Assembly (NCBI RefSeq): GCF_022662305.1
Contig: NZ_JAKNQH010000001.1
Coordinates: 558,001-622,000 of the forward strand
DNA: 64,000 nt
Direction of reading: 5' to 3'
Source of the DNA: Sphingomonas sp. BAUL-RG-20F-R05-02
GTDB taxonomy: Bacteria > Pseudomonadota > Alphaproteobacteria > Sphingomonadales > Sphingomonadaceae
Shown: piece by piece, positions 1 to 9,687 of the stretch
Position numbering within the stretch: the first letter of the stretch is position 1
Layout: the number at the start of each line of letters is the position of its first letter
Made by a program: the position numbers and the translations under genes
Notes under the pieces: model-generated
The model's database searches: none
What the model was told of the DNA's origin: nothing
What the model saw: only the letters and a program-made list of their open reading frames with translations

Positions 1-1
1 G

Positions 2-64
2 CGCGGTGCGCAGGTCGACGCGCTGTTTCGCACACAGCGCGCGAACACGACGGTGGCGGCATGA
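2..64 (+). CDS. C-terminal end of an upstream gene (partial)
   Basis: An open frame enters from the left edge and ends in TGA at 62-64. It gives a 20-residue tail ending TTVAA. The TGA overlaps the ATG at 61 in an ATGA arrangement, the usual sign of translational coupling, so this is probably the previous gene of the same polysaccharide operon. Too little is present to name a family. Confidence 0.5.
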   Translation, partial: RGAQVDALFRTQRANTTVAA

Positions 65-2142
65 AGCTCGTCGTTCTCGGCCTCAGCCTCGGCTCATCTT
101 GGGGCAACGGTCACGCTACCACGTTTCGCGCGCTGCTGAAGGCGTTCGCGGCGCGCGGGCATGACGTGCTGTTTCTCGAACGGGAAGTGCCGTGGTACGC
201 CGGTGCGCACCGTGATCTGCCCAACCCGTATTTTTGCCGCCTCGAATATTATGCCGACCTGCCCGCGTTGGAGGAATGGCGCGCGGAGATCGCGGAGGCC
301 GATGCGGTCATCGTCGGCTCTTACGTGCCGGACGGCGTCGCGGTCGCGCGGTTCGTCCAGAATCATGCCCGTAGATGCGCGTTCTACGACATCGATACGC
401 CTGTCACCCTGGCCAAGCTGGCGCGTGGGGACTTCGAGTATCTCTCACCAGACGTCATCCCGGGCTACGACGTGTACCTGTCGTTCACCGGCGGGCCGAC
501 GCTCGACCGCCTCGAAAGCGACTACGGCGCACAGGCGGCACGCGCGTTATACTGCTCGGTTGACCCGGATAAGTACTACCAGACCGATGTGGCGAAGCGG
601 TGGGACCTGTCGTACCTCGGCACCTACAGCCCCGATCGCCAGCCGACGCTCGAGCGGCTGCTGCTGGCGGTTGCCCGCGCTTGCCCGGACCGGCGTTTTG
701 CCGTGGCGGGCCCGCAATATCCCGCGGATATCGACTGGCCAGCCAACGTCGAGCGGATCGACCACCTGCCGCCCGCAGACCATGCCGCCTTCTACTCGGC
801 GTCGCGCTTCACCCTGAACGTGACGCGCGCCGACATGATCGCGTCGGGCTGGTCGCCGTCGGTGCGGCTGTTCGAGGCAGGCGCGTGCGGTACGCCGATC
901 ATCTCGGACCGGTGGGAGGGAATCGATACGCTGTTCATGCCCGGCCACGAGATCCTGCTCGCCGATACGACCGAGGACGTGATCGCCGCGATCGCGCGCG
1001 ATGCCGATGCGCTCGGCGCTGCCGCGCGGAGCCGCGTACTGGCGCGCCACACGGCAGCGCACCGCGCCGCGGAACTCGAAACCTACCTAAACGCGGTCGC
1101 GTCACGCCGAGCGGACGCAAACAGGAGACAGGCCATGCCACCCCAGATCACCCTCGTTGCAGGCGGGGCCGGGTTCATCGGCTCACATCTGTGCGCCGCC
1201 CTTCTCGCGCGCGGCGAAACCGTGGTGTGCCTAGACAACCTGCAGACGTCGCGGGAATCAAACCTGCGCGCGCTGATCGATCATCCGCGTTTCGAGTTCG
1301 TCGAAGGGGATATCGTCAATCCGCTGCCCGCCAGCATCACCGCGGGCGCCGCCCGGATCAAGCGCATCTACAACCTCGCCTGCGCGGCCTCGCCGCCGCA
1401 GTATCAGCTTGATCCCGAACATACGATGTTGACCAACGTCACGGGCACCAACCACCTGTTGCGGCTGGCGGAGACAGCAGGTGCTCGGTTCCTGCTTACA
1501 TCCACCAGCGAGGTCTATGGCGATCCCGAGATGCACCCGCAGCGCGAGGATTACCGTGGCTTCGTAAGCTGCACCGGCCCGCGCGCCTGCTATGACGAGG
1601 GCAAACGCGCTGCCGAGGCGATGACCTTCGATTTCCAGCGCATGCAACGTGCAGAGGTGCGCGTCGCCCGCATCTTCAATACTTATGGACCGCAGATGCA
1701 CCCGGATGACGGACGGGTCGTGTCCAATCTAATCTGTCAGGCGCTGTCGGGCACCAATATCACCATCTACGGCGATGGCTCGCAGACGCGCAGCTTCTGC
1801 TATGTGTCGGATCTGGTCGACGGGCTGATGCGACTGATGGAAAGCGACATCAACGGGCTGGAGCCGATCAACCTCGGCAATCCGAACGAACTGACCATCA
1901 ACGATCTGTTGGACCGGGTGATCGCGATGACGGGAACGGAGGCCACGGTGACACGCCTGCCGCTGCCGATCGACGACCCCCGCCGGCGCAAGCCCGACAT
2001 CGGCCGTGCCAAGGCACTGCTTGGTTGGGAACCACGCGTCGATCTCGCTACCGGGCTGGAACGCACCTGTGCGTGGTTTGCGGAGGAAATCGGTTCGGCA
2101 GGTATCTCGCCGAAAACGCCGGTATTGGCGGCCGCCGAGTAA
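61..2142 (+). CDS. Glycosyltransferase (CgeB-like) fused to UDP-glucuronate decarboxylase
   Basis: A 693-residue two-domain protein. Residues 1 to about 340 resemble CgeB-like glycosyltransferases: the region around 'RLFEAGACGTPIISD' is the conserved nucleotide-sugar end of the Glyco_trans_1_2 family. From Met359 a complete extended SDR follows, with the NAD motif GGAGFIG at 368-374, TSTSEVYGDP, and the catalytic YDEGK at 511-515. The pattern RACYDEGKRAAE, then NTYGPQM and DGSQTRSF, is typical of UDP-glucuronate decarboxylase (UDP-xylose synthase). A ribosome-site-like AGGAGA lies 8 bases before the Met359 codon (ATG at 1135), so the second half may also be made separately. The start at 61 is coupled to the previous gene. 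Likely role: a UDP-xylose-type donor and its transfer in surface glycan synthesis; the actual product is inferred. Confidence 0.85.
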   Translation: MKLVVLGLSLGSSWGNGHATTFRALLKAFAARGHDVLFLEREVPWYAGAHRDLPNPYFCRLEYYADLPALEEWRAEIAEADAVIVGSYVPDGVAVARFVQNHARRCAFYDIDTPVTLAKLARGDFEYLSPDVIPGYDVYLSFTGGPTLDRLESDYGAQAARALYCSVDPDKYYQTDVAKRWDLSYLGTYSPDRQPTLERLLLAVARACPDRRFAVAGPQYPADIDWPANVERIDHLPPADHAAFYSASRFTLNVTRADMIASGWSPSVRLFEAGACGTPIISDRWEGIDTLFMPGHEILLADTTEDVIAAIARDADALGAAARSRVLARHTAAHRAAELETYLNAVASRRADANRRQAMPPQITLVAGGAGFIGSHLCAALLARGETVVCLDNLQTSRESNLRALIDHPRFEFVEGDIVNPLPASITAGAARIKRIYNLACAASPPQYQLDPEHTMLTNVTGTNHLLRLAETAGARFLLTSTSEVYGDPEMHPQREDYRGFVSCTGPRACYDEGKRAAEAMTFDFQRMQRAEVRVARIFNTYGPQMHPDDGRVVSNLICQALSGTNITIYGDGSQTRSFCYVSDLVDGLMRLMESDINGLEPINLGNPNELTINDLLDRVIAMTGTEATVTRLPLPIDDPRRRKPDIGRAKALLGWEPRVDLATGLERTCAWFAEEIGSAGISPKTPVLAAAE

Positions 2143-2391
2143 ATCCGCACGAACTTACGACCAAGCGCGCGTCGCAGCACTCTTGGTCGTCAGACGGCAG
2201 ACGGACGACAGATAATCCGTGTCGTTTGAGGAAAACTGTACGGTGAGAGCCCTGCCCGAGCGTTCTCGTCGACCACGGTGTCGATCAGGGCTCGGAGAGA
2301 ACGTTACTGGTTTGGCGGTCGTCAACGTAGATTCCGGCACCTCCGCTGCATCAGGCACCGCGCGCACCCGTACGAGAGGGTGAGCCAACGC

Positions 2392-2424
2392 AAAAAAATG
2401 GCGCCGAGCAAAAACCTCGGCGCC
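2392..2424 (-). terminator. Rho-independent terminator of the small acidic gene
   Basis: On the minus strand a perfect 9-bp GC-rich stem (2400-2408 with 2416-2424, 7-base loop) is followed by a run of seven T residues (plus-strand A run 2392-2398). It lies about 95 bases past the stop of the gene at 2518-2709. The rest of 2143-2517 shows no convincing gene. Confidence 0.75.
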
Positions 2425-2517
2425 CTAAACGTCTAACGGGTCGATCACGGTGATCAGCAACAATGCAGCATGGCCGGCTGCCGGGGTCACTTTTCGAACA
2501 CATTCCCCAGCGCTACG

Positions 2518-2709
2518 TCATTCTTCTTCGTCGACCGTGAGTTCCTCCTCCTCGTCGGCGTTCAACTGCGTGTCGATTTCCTCGGCGATGAGATCGAGTT
2601 GATCATATGTGAGGAGAAACTCGGTTTCGTCGCCATCGTCGGAATGCAACGTCAGCAGGTAATGCCCTTCGCTCTGCGCGAGGGTAAAGCTCTTGAGCGT
2701 ATCAGCCAC
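2518..2709 (-). CDS. Small acidic hypothetical protein
   Basis: A 63-residue protein, very acidic at its C-terminus (ends in a Glu/Asp run, DEEEELTVDEEE). No cysteines, signal peptide or membrane segment. A strong ribosome site (AGGAGG) sits a few bases before the ATG, and a clean terminator follows, so the gene is well supported although the family is not recognised. It is divergent from the catalase gene, and the 219-base gap between them must carry both promoters. Confidence 0.7.
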   Translation of the reverse strand: MADTLKSFTLAQSEGHYLLTLHSDDGDETEFLLTYDQLDLIAEEIDTQLNADEEEELTVDEEE

Positions 2710-2844
2710 GTCGTCCTCCTAGGTCTTGCCCGGCAACATCGCTTCAGCCGCCGGTCGGTTCCGCGTCGTGAACACCGCGCTCGGGCAATCGCGCAAACGA
2801 ACACCAACAATCGTATTGATCGAAATTAATCATGGTTTTCCAGA

Positions 2845-2869
2845 GCAACTTGATCCCCCGTTGGTGGTT
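2845..2869 (+). promoter_or_regulatory. Weak EcfG-like promoter candidate for the catalase gene
   Basis: GCAAC (2845-2849), 16 bases, then GGTT (2866-2869), about 60 bases upstream of the catalase ATG. The known alphaproteobacterial EcfG/SigT pattern is GGAAC, 16-17 bases, CGTT, so the -35 box has one mismatch and the -10 box another. Suggestive only; supported mainly by the better copy at 7847-7872. Confidence 0.25.
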
Positions 2870-2928
2870 GAGTGCGTGACCGGTGCTGCCCCCCTGCGCC
2901 CGGCCGATCAGCATACCGGGAGTTTCGG

Positions 2929-5088
2929 ATGGCCAAGACCACACGCGCGAAAGCATCGACCACCACCAAGGATGCGAAGGCGGGCACACCGACCGCAGAG
3001 ATCTCGATGAGCTTTGCGGAGCCGGTCGGTAATGGCGGCGAGACGCACCAGATCGCTGGTGGCGATGTTGCGGTGATGACCACTGCACAGGGCATCCCGG
3101 TCGCCGACGACCAGAACAGCCTCAAGCAGGGTGCGCGCGGCGCGACCTTGCTGTCGGACTTTCATTTTCGCGAGAAGATGTTCCACTTCGATCACGAGCG
3201 GATCCCGGAGCGCGTCGTCCACGCGCGCGGCTATGGTGCGCACGGCTATTTTGAGCTGACCGACAGCCTTGCCGATGTCACCCGTGCGGATCTGTTCCAG
3301 CGTGTCGGAGAGAAGACCGAGGCGTTCGTGCGCTTCTCGACGGTCGCCGGCTCGAAGGGATCTGCCGATCTGGCGCGTGACGTACGTGGCTTTGCGGTGA
3401 AGCTCTACACGCAGGAAGGCAATTGGGATCTCGTCGGCAACAACATCCCAGTGTTCTTCATCCAGGATGCGATCAAGTTCCCCGATCTGATCCATGCCGC
3501 CAAACCGGAGCCGGACCGCGCCTTCCCGCAGGCGCAGACCGCGCACGACAACTTCTGGGACTTCATCAGCCTCAGCCCCGAAAGCATGCACATGATCATG
3601 TGGATCATGTCCGATCGCACCATACCGCGCTCGTTCCGCTTCATGGAGGGCTTTGGCGTCCACACGTTCCGACTGGTCGATGCCGAGGGCAAGTCGACCT
3701 ACGTCAAGTTCCACTGGAAGCCGAAGATGGGCCTTCAGTCGGTCGTCTGGAACGAGGCGGTCAAGGTCAATGGCGCCGATCCCGACTTCCACCGCCGCGA
3801 CCTGTGGAATGCGATCGAGAGCGGTGACTTCCCCGAGTGGGAGCTCGGCGTTCAGTTGTTCGATCAGGAATTCGCCGACAGCTTCGACTTCGACGTGCTT
3901 GACGCAACCAAGCTCATCCCGGAAGAGCAGGTACCGGTTCGTATCGTCGGTCGGCTCGTGCTCGACCGGTTGGTCGATAATTTCTTCGCCGAGACCGAGC
4001 AGGTCGCGTTCTGCACACAGAATGTGGTGCCGGGAATCGACTTCACCAACGATCCCCTGCTTCAGGGGCGTAACTTCTCCTATCTCGACACGCAGTTGAA
4101 GCGGCTCGGTTCGCCAAACTTCACGCACCTGCCGATCAATGCGCCGCGGTGCCCGTTCGCGCATTTCCAGCAGGACGGTCACATGGCCATGCGCAATCCG
4201 GTTGGCCGCGCCAATTACGAGCCGAACAGCTGGGGCGCACAAGGCGGCCCGCGCGAAGATCCGAAGCGTGGTTACGTCAGTTTCCCTGAACCCCCGCAGG
4301 GTGACGCGCTGCGTGTTCGACCGGAGAGCTTTGCCGATCATTACAGCCAGGCTCGGCAGTTCTACATGAGCCAGACGGCGATCGAACAGAAGCATATGGG
4401 CGATGCGCTGGTGTTCGAACTTTCCAAGGTGGAGCGCCCGGACATTCGGTCGCGCATGGTGTCGCACCTCCTCAACATCGATGCCGATCTTGCGAAGACC
4501 GTCGCGAACGGTCTCGCCCTGCCGTTGCCCGAGGCCGCCAAGGCCGCAAAGCCGACGATCATGGATCTGGCTCCATCCGACAAGCTCAGCATCCAGAAGA
4601 ACGGACCGCAAAGTTTCGCGGGCCGCAAGCTTGGCTTGCTGGTCACGGACGGCGCGGATGCGGCGCTGGTCAATGCGGTGATCGACACGTTTGCGGCGGC
4701 GGAAGCCATGGTCGAGATCGTGGCTCCGAAGGTGGGCGGCGCGACCTTGTCCGACGGCACGCTGCTCGTCGCCAAGCAGAAGATCGATGGCGGGCCGTCC
4801 GTGTTGTACGATGCGGTCGCCGTGATTGCATCCGACGCAGGCGCCAAGCTGCTGGCAATGGACGCTGCGGCAAAGGATTTCCTGACGGACGCCTTCGCGC
4901 ACTGCAAGTTCATCGGCCTGTCGGAGGAAACCGCACCGCTGGTGGAGAAGGCAGGCCTTGCGACCGATCTCGACGATGGATGTCTGCCACTCAAGACCAA
5001 GGCGGATGCCAAGGCGTTCCTGAGCGCGCTTGCGCCGCTGCGGTATTGGCCGCGCGAAGCGCAGGTCGATCTCGACGCGGTAGCGTAA
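2929..5088 (+). CDS. katE: Large-subunit catalase HPII
   Basis: A 719-residue heme catalase of the large-subunit clade, breaking H2O2 down to water and oxygen. The distal His is in RVVHARG (about residue 98), followed by the [12 protein letters not shown] and RGFAVKLYT motifs. The proximal heme Tyr is in RNFSYLDTQ (Tyr385). The last ~150 residues form the DJ-1/PfpI-like domain that marks this clade ([15 protein letters not shown]). An in-frame ATG lies at 2872, but the ATG at 2929 has a GGGAG ribosome site and leaves a Lys/Thr-rich N-terminus usual for these enzymes. A strong terminator follows. Confidence 0.95.
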   Translation: MAKTTRAKASTTTKDAKAGTPTAEISMSFAEPVGNGGETHQIAGGDVAVMTTAQGIPVADDQNSLKQGARGATLLSDFHFREKMFHFDHERIPERVVHARGYGAHGYFELTDSLADVTRADLFQRVGEKTEAFVRFSTVAGSKGSADLARDVRGFAVKLYTQEGNWDLVGNNIPVFFIQDAIKFPDLIHAAKPEPDRAFPQAQTAHDNFWDFISLSPESMHMIMWIMSDRTIPRSFRFMEGFGVHTFRLVDAEGKSTYVKFHWKPKMGLQSVVWNEAVKVNGADPDFHRRDLWNAIESGDFPEWELGVQLFDQEFADSFDFDVLDATKLIPEEQVPVRIVGRLVLDRLVDNFFAETEQVAFCTQNVVPGIDFTNDPLLQGRNFSYLDTQLKRLGSPNFTHLPINAPRCPFAHFQQDGHMAMRNPVGRANYEPNSWGAQGGPREDPKRGYVSFPEPPQGDALRVRPESFADHYSQARQFYMSQTAIEQKHMGDALVFELSKVERPDIRSRMVSHLLNIDADLAKTVANGLALPLPEAAKAAKPTIMDLAPSDKLSIQKNGPQSFAGRKLGLLVTDGADAALVNAVIDTFAAAEAMVEIVAPKVGGATLSDGTLLVAKQKIDGGPSVLYDAVAVIASDAGAKLLAMDAAAKDFLTDAFAHCKFIGLSEETAPLVEKAGLATDLDDGCLPLKTKADAKAFLSALAPLRYWPREAQVDLDAVA

Positions 5089-5149
5089 TCGACAGCAGCG
5101 CGCGGCCCGATGGTCGCGCGCTGCCCTGCCCCCTCAACGGCGTAAGAAG

Positions 5150-5188
5150 AAAGGCGGGATCACTCAGGTGATCCCGCCTTTCGCTTTT
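5150..5188. terminator. Terminator between katE and the YdeP-like gene
   Basis: A perfect 14-bp stem (5150-5163 with 5168-5181) around a 4-base loop, followed by CGCTTTT on the plus strand. The minus strand also has a T-rich exit (TTTCTTCTT). It lies between two convergent genes and probably ends transcription from both sides. Confidence 0.85.
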
Positions 5189-5209
5189 CCGTCGCTGCGC
5201 GGATCCGGC

Positions 5210-7486
5210 CTAGGCGACGATACGCACCGGCACCCCCTTGCTGGCCGGCGTCTTCGATTCTTCATCATGATACCATAACGGCACCAGTGGGTTCATCTCG
5301 GGATAGTAACCACCGATGCACCCGCGCGGCAGCAGGAACGGCGTTACCGTCAGCCCGCCGACATGCCGGTCGACATTGTCCTCCGCATCCGAGGCGAGTC
5401 CGACCACCTGCCCGACCGTCAACCCGGCCGCCGCAATGTCTTCCGGGTTCATCAGCAGCACATCGCGCGTGCCTTCGATACCGCGCAGCCGGTCCGAATA
5501 GCCGTAGATGGTCGTGTTAAACTGGTCGTTCGACCGCATTGTCATCAACCGGTAGCGGCCCGGCGCATCGCCGACACCCATCGCCGACAAGGATGTCGCC
5601 ACGGTAAAGTTCGCCTTCCCGCTCTCTGTCTTCCACACCCGCTCGCGCGCGGAGTTACCGCGGTAAAAGCCACCCGGCGTGAACACCCGCTTGTTGAAGT
5701 CGTGGAACTGCTCAGGGTAGGTTGCTTCGATCAAGTCACGGATCAAGTCGTAATTGCCGACCCACTCGTCCCAGCGCACCTTGGGGTTTTCCGGCAGTGT
5801 GGCCTTTGCCAGCCCAGCGACGATCGCAGGCTCTGACAGCAGATCCTTGCTGGCCGGCGTGTTCTTGCCGAACGAGCCGTGGATGCAGGACAGCGAGTCC
5901 TCCATCGTCACCTTCTGCGCGCCGCTCGCCTGCCTGTCCTCCTCCGAGCGGCCAAGGCACGGCAGCAGATACGTCACTTCGCCGTGGACGAGGTGGCTGC
6001 GGTTCAGCTTGGTGGCGATCTGTACGGTCAGCCGCAACCGCGACCATGCGTCCTCCATCTTCTCACGCTCGGGAATCGCGCGGATAAAATTGCCGCCGAG
6101 GCCAATGAACGCACGGACTTCGCCAGAGATGATGTTCTCGCATGCCTTGACGGTGTTCATCCCCTCCTCTCGCGGCGGCTCGAACCCGAATTGCTCGGCA
6201 AGTTTGTCGAGCGGCACCAATTCGGGCTTTTCGGAGATGCCGACGGTGCGCTGGCCCTGAACGTTGGAGTGGCCACGCACCGGTGAAATGCCGGCACCTT
6301 CGCGTCCGATATTGCCCTTGAGCAGCCAAAGGTTGGTCAGCGTGGCGAGATTGTGGAAGCCATGGACATGCTGGGTCAGTCCCATGCCGTACATGCAGAT
6401 CGATCGCTTCGCCTGGGCGTAAATCTCCGCCGCCGCCTCGATGTCGGCGCGCGCGAGACCGCTTTCGCGCTCGATCTCGTCCCAGCTTGTCGCGTCGGCC
6501 TGCGCCTTCATCTCGTCGAAGCCGGCGGTGTGCTGCGCAATAAAGTCCACGTCCAGAACGTGCAGCTGCTCCTCCGCCCACGTCTTCTCCTCGGCGGCGA
6601 GAACGTATTTGATGAGGCCTATGATCGCGGCGATGTCACCGCCGGTCTTCACCTGGAGGTACAACGTCGAAATCTGCGTCGCCTTGGGGGTGAGCATTTC
6701 GAGCGGGCTCTGCGGGTTCTTGAACGACTCCAGCCCCTTTTCCCGCACCGGATTGAAGGTGACGATCTTGCACCCCCGCTTCACCGCTTCCTGCAAGGGG
6801 TGCAGCAGGCGCGGCGAATTGGTGCCCGGGTTCTGCCCGAAGAAAAAGATCGCGTCGCACGTCTCGAAATCATCAAGCACGCAGGTGCCCACCGGAGAAC
6901 CTATCACCTTCTTGAGCGCAACCGAGGTGGTTTCGTGACACATGTTCGAACTGTCGGGCAGGTTATTGTGGCCGTACAGCCGCGCGAACAGAGCATAGAG
7001 GTAACTGGTTTCAAGGCTGGCGCGACCGGAGGCGTAGAAGACCGCCGACCCCGGATCGAGCGCCTTCAGCTCCGCTCCGATCGCGCTGAATGCCTCGTCC
7101 CAGCCGCAGGGAACATACTTGTCCGTCGCCGCATCGTAGCGCATCGGGTGGGTCAGCCGACCCTGCTGTTCTAGGTCGTAATCCTTCCACGTGCGCAGTT
7201 CCGTCAGCGTGTGCCTGCCGAAGAAATCTGGCGTGCAGCGCAAGCTGGTGAGTTCCCACAGGGTCGCCTTGGCGCCGTTCTCGCAGAACTCAAAAGCGTG
7301 CGGCTTGGCAGGCTTCCCCCATGCGCACGACACGCACATGAAGCCGCCAGCCTTGTTCTGCCGCCGCAGCGTATCGAGCGCGCCGGGCGAGGTGCGCTCG
7401 CGCAGAGCCGTCTCGACGATTCCGCGAACAGAACCCCAGCCGCCTTCGGAGCCCTCGTAATGGACGGTGTCCTTCTCAGCAGTCAT
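5210..7486 (-). CDS. FdhF/YdeP-family molybdopterin oxidoreductase
   Basis: 758 residues, a full-length molybdopterin oxidoreductase of the YdeP group. The N-terminal region has CVSCAW (Cys51, Cys54), a reduced form of the iron-sulfur site of formate dehydrogenases, then GRASLETSYLYA, NMCHETTS and FFGQNPGTNSP typical of the cofactor-binding core. The C-terminal MopB-type domain begins near RLMTMRSNDQFNTT. No signal peptide, so it is probably cytoplasmic. An AGAGGAG ribosome site precedes the ATG. E. coli YdeP is linked to acid resistance; the substrate is unknown. The position between a catalase and a stress operon fits a stress role, by inference. Confidence 0.88.
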   Translation of the reverse strand: MTAEKDTVHYEGSEGGWGSVRGIVETALRERTSPGALDTLRRQNKAGGFMCVSCAWGKPAKPHAFEFCENGAKATLWELTSLRCTPDFFGRHTLTELRTWKDYDLEQQGRLTHPMRYDAATDKYVPCGWDEAFSAIGAELKALDPGSAVFYASGRASLETSYLYALFARLYGHNNLPDSSNMCHETTSVALKKVIGSPVGTCVLDDFETCDAIFFFGQNPGTNSPRLLHPLQEAVKRGCKIVTFNPVREKGLESFKNPQSPLEMLTPKATQISTLYLQVKTGGDIAAIIGLIKYVLAAEEKTWAEEQLHVLDVDFIAQHTAGFDEMKAQADATSWDEIERESGLARADIEAAAEIYAQAKRSICMYGMGLTQHVHGFHNLATLTNLWLLKGNIGREGAGISPVRGHSNVQGQRTVGISEKPELVPLDKLAEQFGFEPPREEGMNTVKACENIISGEVRAFIGLGGNFIRAIPEREKMEDAWSRLRLTVQIATKLNRSHLVHGEVTYLLPCLGRSEEDRQASGAQKVTMEDSLSCIHGSFGKNTPASKDLLSEPAIVAGLAKATLPENPKVRWDEWVGNYDLIRDLIEATYPEQFHDFNKRVFTPGGFYRGNSARERVWKTESGKANFTVATSLSAMGVGDAPGRYRLMTMRSNDQFNTTIYGYSDRLRGIEGTRDVLLMNPEDIAAAGLTVGQVVGLASDAEDNVDRHVGGLTVTPFLLPRGCIGGYYPEMNPLVPLWYHDEESKTPASKGVPVRIVA

Positions 7487-7846
7487 CGTCGTCTCCTCTG
7501 GCAGAGAGTGTACCCCGGATCCTCGCTAGGCCACGCTAATCCATGATGGGTCAACACTGAGCAGCGACGCACCGGTCGCAAGGAGATGTCGTTTCGTGGC
7601 AAATGCCGATCGGCACACCACTGCGGATCGTAAAATCGCGTCAGGCGTGAGACATACCACTGCCCCGCCGCCAACATCAGCCAATGGCCGCTCCATGCGA
7701 TCAAGATGTTGGAGGATGCGTCGGATTGAAGCGCAACAGTGTGGCTCATGTTGGGGTTAATCACTGCAATGATGATCAAGGTTAAAGCCGCCGTCATAAT
7801 AAGACCGCCAGTCGATCATATTCTGCGTCAGCCCGAAAACGCCGTT
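7487..7846. other. Intergenic stretch with one doubtful membrane ORF
   Basis: This region carries no firmly supported gene. On the minus strand 7483-7797 could encode 104 residues: a hydrophobic first half (ALTLIIIAVI, then ILIAWSGHWLMLAAG) and an Arg-rich tail that does not look coding. It has no good ribosome site and overlaps the YdeP-like start by 4 bases. I would not call it a gene without homologues. Confidence 0.3.
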
Positions 7847-7872
7847 GGAACAGAGCACGTTAGGTGACGGTT
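7847..7872 (+). promoter_or_regulatory. EcfG-type (general stress sigma) promoter
   Basis: GGAAC at 7847-7851, 17 bases, then GGTT at 7869-7872, 29 bases before the ATG at 7901. This matches the GGAAC-N16-17-CGTT pattern of alphaproteobacterial EcfG/SigT promoters except for one base of the -10 box, and the distance suits a short leader with its own ribosome site. It would drive the SRPBCC/ADH/SDR operon. Confidence 0.6.
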
Positions 7873-7900
7873 ATGCCTGTAACCAACACAGGAGGTGGCG

Positions 7901-8488
7901 ATGACCATTAGCCAAGATGACGCCCCGCTCACCACGATGAAGAAAGGTGATACAGAAGAGGCGGTGACACACGTCGGAGTGGAGCCGAAGGGCGATACGC
8001 TATTTGCGCGCTCGGTCACGATCAACCGGCCGCATGATGAACTGTTCGCTTACTGGCGAGAGTTCACCAACCTGCCAAACTTCATGGACAACGTCGAACG
8101 TATCGACGTGCTGGATGATCGTCGCACGCACTGGGTGGTGAAAGCGCCGGCTGGTCGCACTGTCGAGTGGGACGCGATCATCACCGATGAGACTCCGGGC
8201 GAGATGATCGCCTGGGCATCCGCCGAAGGGGCCGAGGTCGCCAATAGCGGCCGGATCGAATTTCGCGATGCAGGCACGCGCGGAACGGTCGTCACCGCGA
8301 CCATCAACTACGATCCGCCCGGCGGAACGATCGGGAGGATCATCGCCAAGATGTTCCAGCGCGAACCCGCAGTGCAGGCGCGCCGCGACCTGCGCCGGTT
8401 CAAGCAGCTGATGGAAACCGGCGAGATCGCCACCTCATCCTGGACGCTCGCGCAACGCGACGCCGAATCCGATCGGGAGCATAACTGA
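7901..8488 (+). CDS. SRPBCC-family (polyketide cyclase/dehydrase-like) protein
   Basis: 195 residues. The central part, from '[20 protein letters not shown]' through the [15 protein letters not shown] strand to the [12 protein letters not shown] helix, is an SRPBCC (START-like) ligand-binding fold of the polyketide cyclase/dehydrase type. The ATG at 7901 is preferred over the GTG six bases earlier because the AGGAGG site (7889-7894) is correctly spaced to it. Cytoplasmic; ligand unknown. First gene of a three-gene operon behind the EcfG-like promoter, with TGA overlapping the next ATG by one base. Confidence 0.85.
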   Translation: MTISQDDAPLTTMKKGDTEEAVTHVGVEPKGDTLFARSVTINRPHDELFAYWREFTNLPNFMDNVERIDVLDDRRTHWVVKAPAGRTVEWDAIITDETPGEMIAWASAEGAEVANSGRIEFRDAGTRGTVVTATINYDPPGGTIGRIIAKMFQREPAVQARRDLRRFKQLMETGEIATSSWTLAQRDAESDREHN

Positions 8489-9675
8489 TGCGCGCACTCA
8501 CCTGGCACGGCAAGCATGACGTCCGCGTCGATACGGTCGACGATCCCGAAATCCTCAACCCGCGCGATGCGATCATCAAGATCACTTCGACGGCGATCTG
8601 CGGGTCAGACCTCCACCTGTATGACGGCTATATCCCTACCATGAAGGCGGGCGACATCCTGGGCCATGAATTCATGGGTGAGGTCGTCGAGATCGGCTCC
8701 GGCTCGACGTTGAAGAAAGGCCAACGCGTGGTGGTGCCGTTCACCATTGCCTGCGGCAGCTGCTACCACTGCGGCAAGCAGCAATTCTCCGCATGCGACA
8801 ACGGCAACCCGGCGGACAATCAGGATATTGCGCAGGAGGTGTACGGCCACCCGATGGCGGGTCTGTTCGGCTACAGCCACATGACCGGCGGCTATGCCGG
8901 TGGTCAGGCGGAATATGTCCGTGTTCCGTTCTCGGACGTCGGCCCGATCGTCATTCCGGATGGCATTGACGATGACAAGGTGCTGTTCCTCTCCGACATC
9001 TTGCCGACCGGATGGCAGGCGGCGGAGTTCGCGCAGATCGAACCCGGCGACACCGTCGCGGTATGGGGTTGCGGCCCCGTCGGCCTGTTCGCGGTACAGT
9101 CGGCATTCCTGATGGGTGCCGAACGCGTCATCGCCATCGACCACTTCCCGCATCGCCTCGAACTCGCGCGCAAATTCGGTGCGGAGACGATCAATTTCGA
9201 GGAATCGCAAACCTACGAAGCGTTGATGGAGATGACCGGCGGCATTGGGCCGGACGCCTGCATCGACTCGGTCGGGCTCGAAGCGCACGGCATGTTCTTC
9301 GACAACATCGTCGACCAGATCAAGGCGTCGACCTTCCTCGGCACCGACCGCACCCACTCGATCCGTCAGGCGATCATTGCGTGTCGCAAGGGCGGGCGCG
9401 TGTCGATGCCGGCGGTATACGGCGGATTCGTCGACAAATTCCCGCTCGGCGCATTCATGGAAAAGGGTCTGACGCTCAAGACTGGCCAGACGCACGTTCA
9501 GCGCTACCTGCCCGGCCTGCTCAACGCGATCATGGAAGACAAGATCGACACCACTTTCCTGATCTCGCACCGCATGGGCCTCGAAGATGCGCCCAAGGGG
9601 TATGAGATGTTCAAGAACCACCAGAACGAAGTCACCAAGGTCGTGCTGAAGCCCGGCCAGACTTTCGCCGCATAA
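8488..9675 (+). CDS. Zinc-dependent alcohol dehydrogenase (formaldehyde-dehydrogenase-like)
   Basis: 395 residues, medium-chain dehydrogenase. Catalytic zinc ligands are Cys38 (in [11 protein letters not shown]) and the GHE at 59-61. The structural zinc cysteines are 89, 92, 95 and 103 ([16 protein letters not shown]). The NAD-binding glycine motif is WGCGPVGLF. Length and the long insertion around 110-150 resemble the glutathione-independent formaldehyde dehydrogenase branch, but the substrate cannot be read from sequence. Its start overlaps the stop of the SRPBCC gene by one base (TGATG), so the two are coupled. Confidence 0.9.
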   Translation: MRALTWHGKHDVRVDTVDDPEILNPRDAIIKITSTAICGSDLHLYDGYIPTMKAGDILGHEFMGEVVEIGSGSTLKKGQRVVVPFTIACGSCYHCGKQQFSACDNGNPADNQDIAQEVYGHPMAGLFGYSHMTGGYAGGQAEYVRVPFSDVGPIVIPDGIDDDKVLFLSDILPTGWQAAEFAQIEPGDTVAVWGCGPVGLFAVQSAFLMGAERVIAIDHFPHRLELARKFGAETINFEESQTYEALMEMTGGIGPDACIDSVGLEAHGMFFDNIVDQIKASTFLGTDRTHSIRQAIIACRKGGRVSMPAVYGGFVDKFPLGAFMEKGLTLKTGQTHVQRYLPGLLNAIMEDKIDTTFLISHRMGLEDAPKGYEMFKNHQNEVTKVVLKPGQTFAA

Positions 9676-9687
9676 GGAGAGAATGAC

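Noticed and set aside
2720..2763. Minus-strand GGAAC ... GTT as an EcfG promoter for the small acidic gene
   Set aside because: The spacing is 20 bases, outside the 16-18 range of known EcfG promoters.
2908..4902. 664-codon open frame antisense to katE
   Set aside because: Long antisense frames are expected in GC-rich genes. The product is Arg/His-rich with no domain, while the plus strand is a complete catalase.
7483..7797. 104-codon minus-strand frame upstream of the YdeP-like gene
   Set aside because: Poor ribosome site, Arg-rich tail and no recognisable domain; kept only as a note in the intergenic entry.
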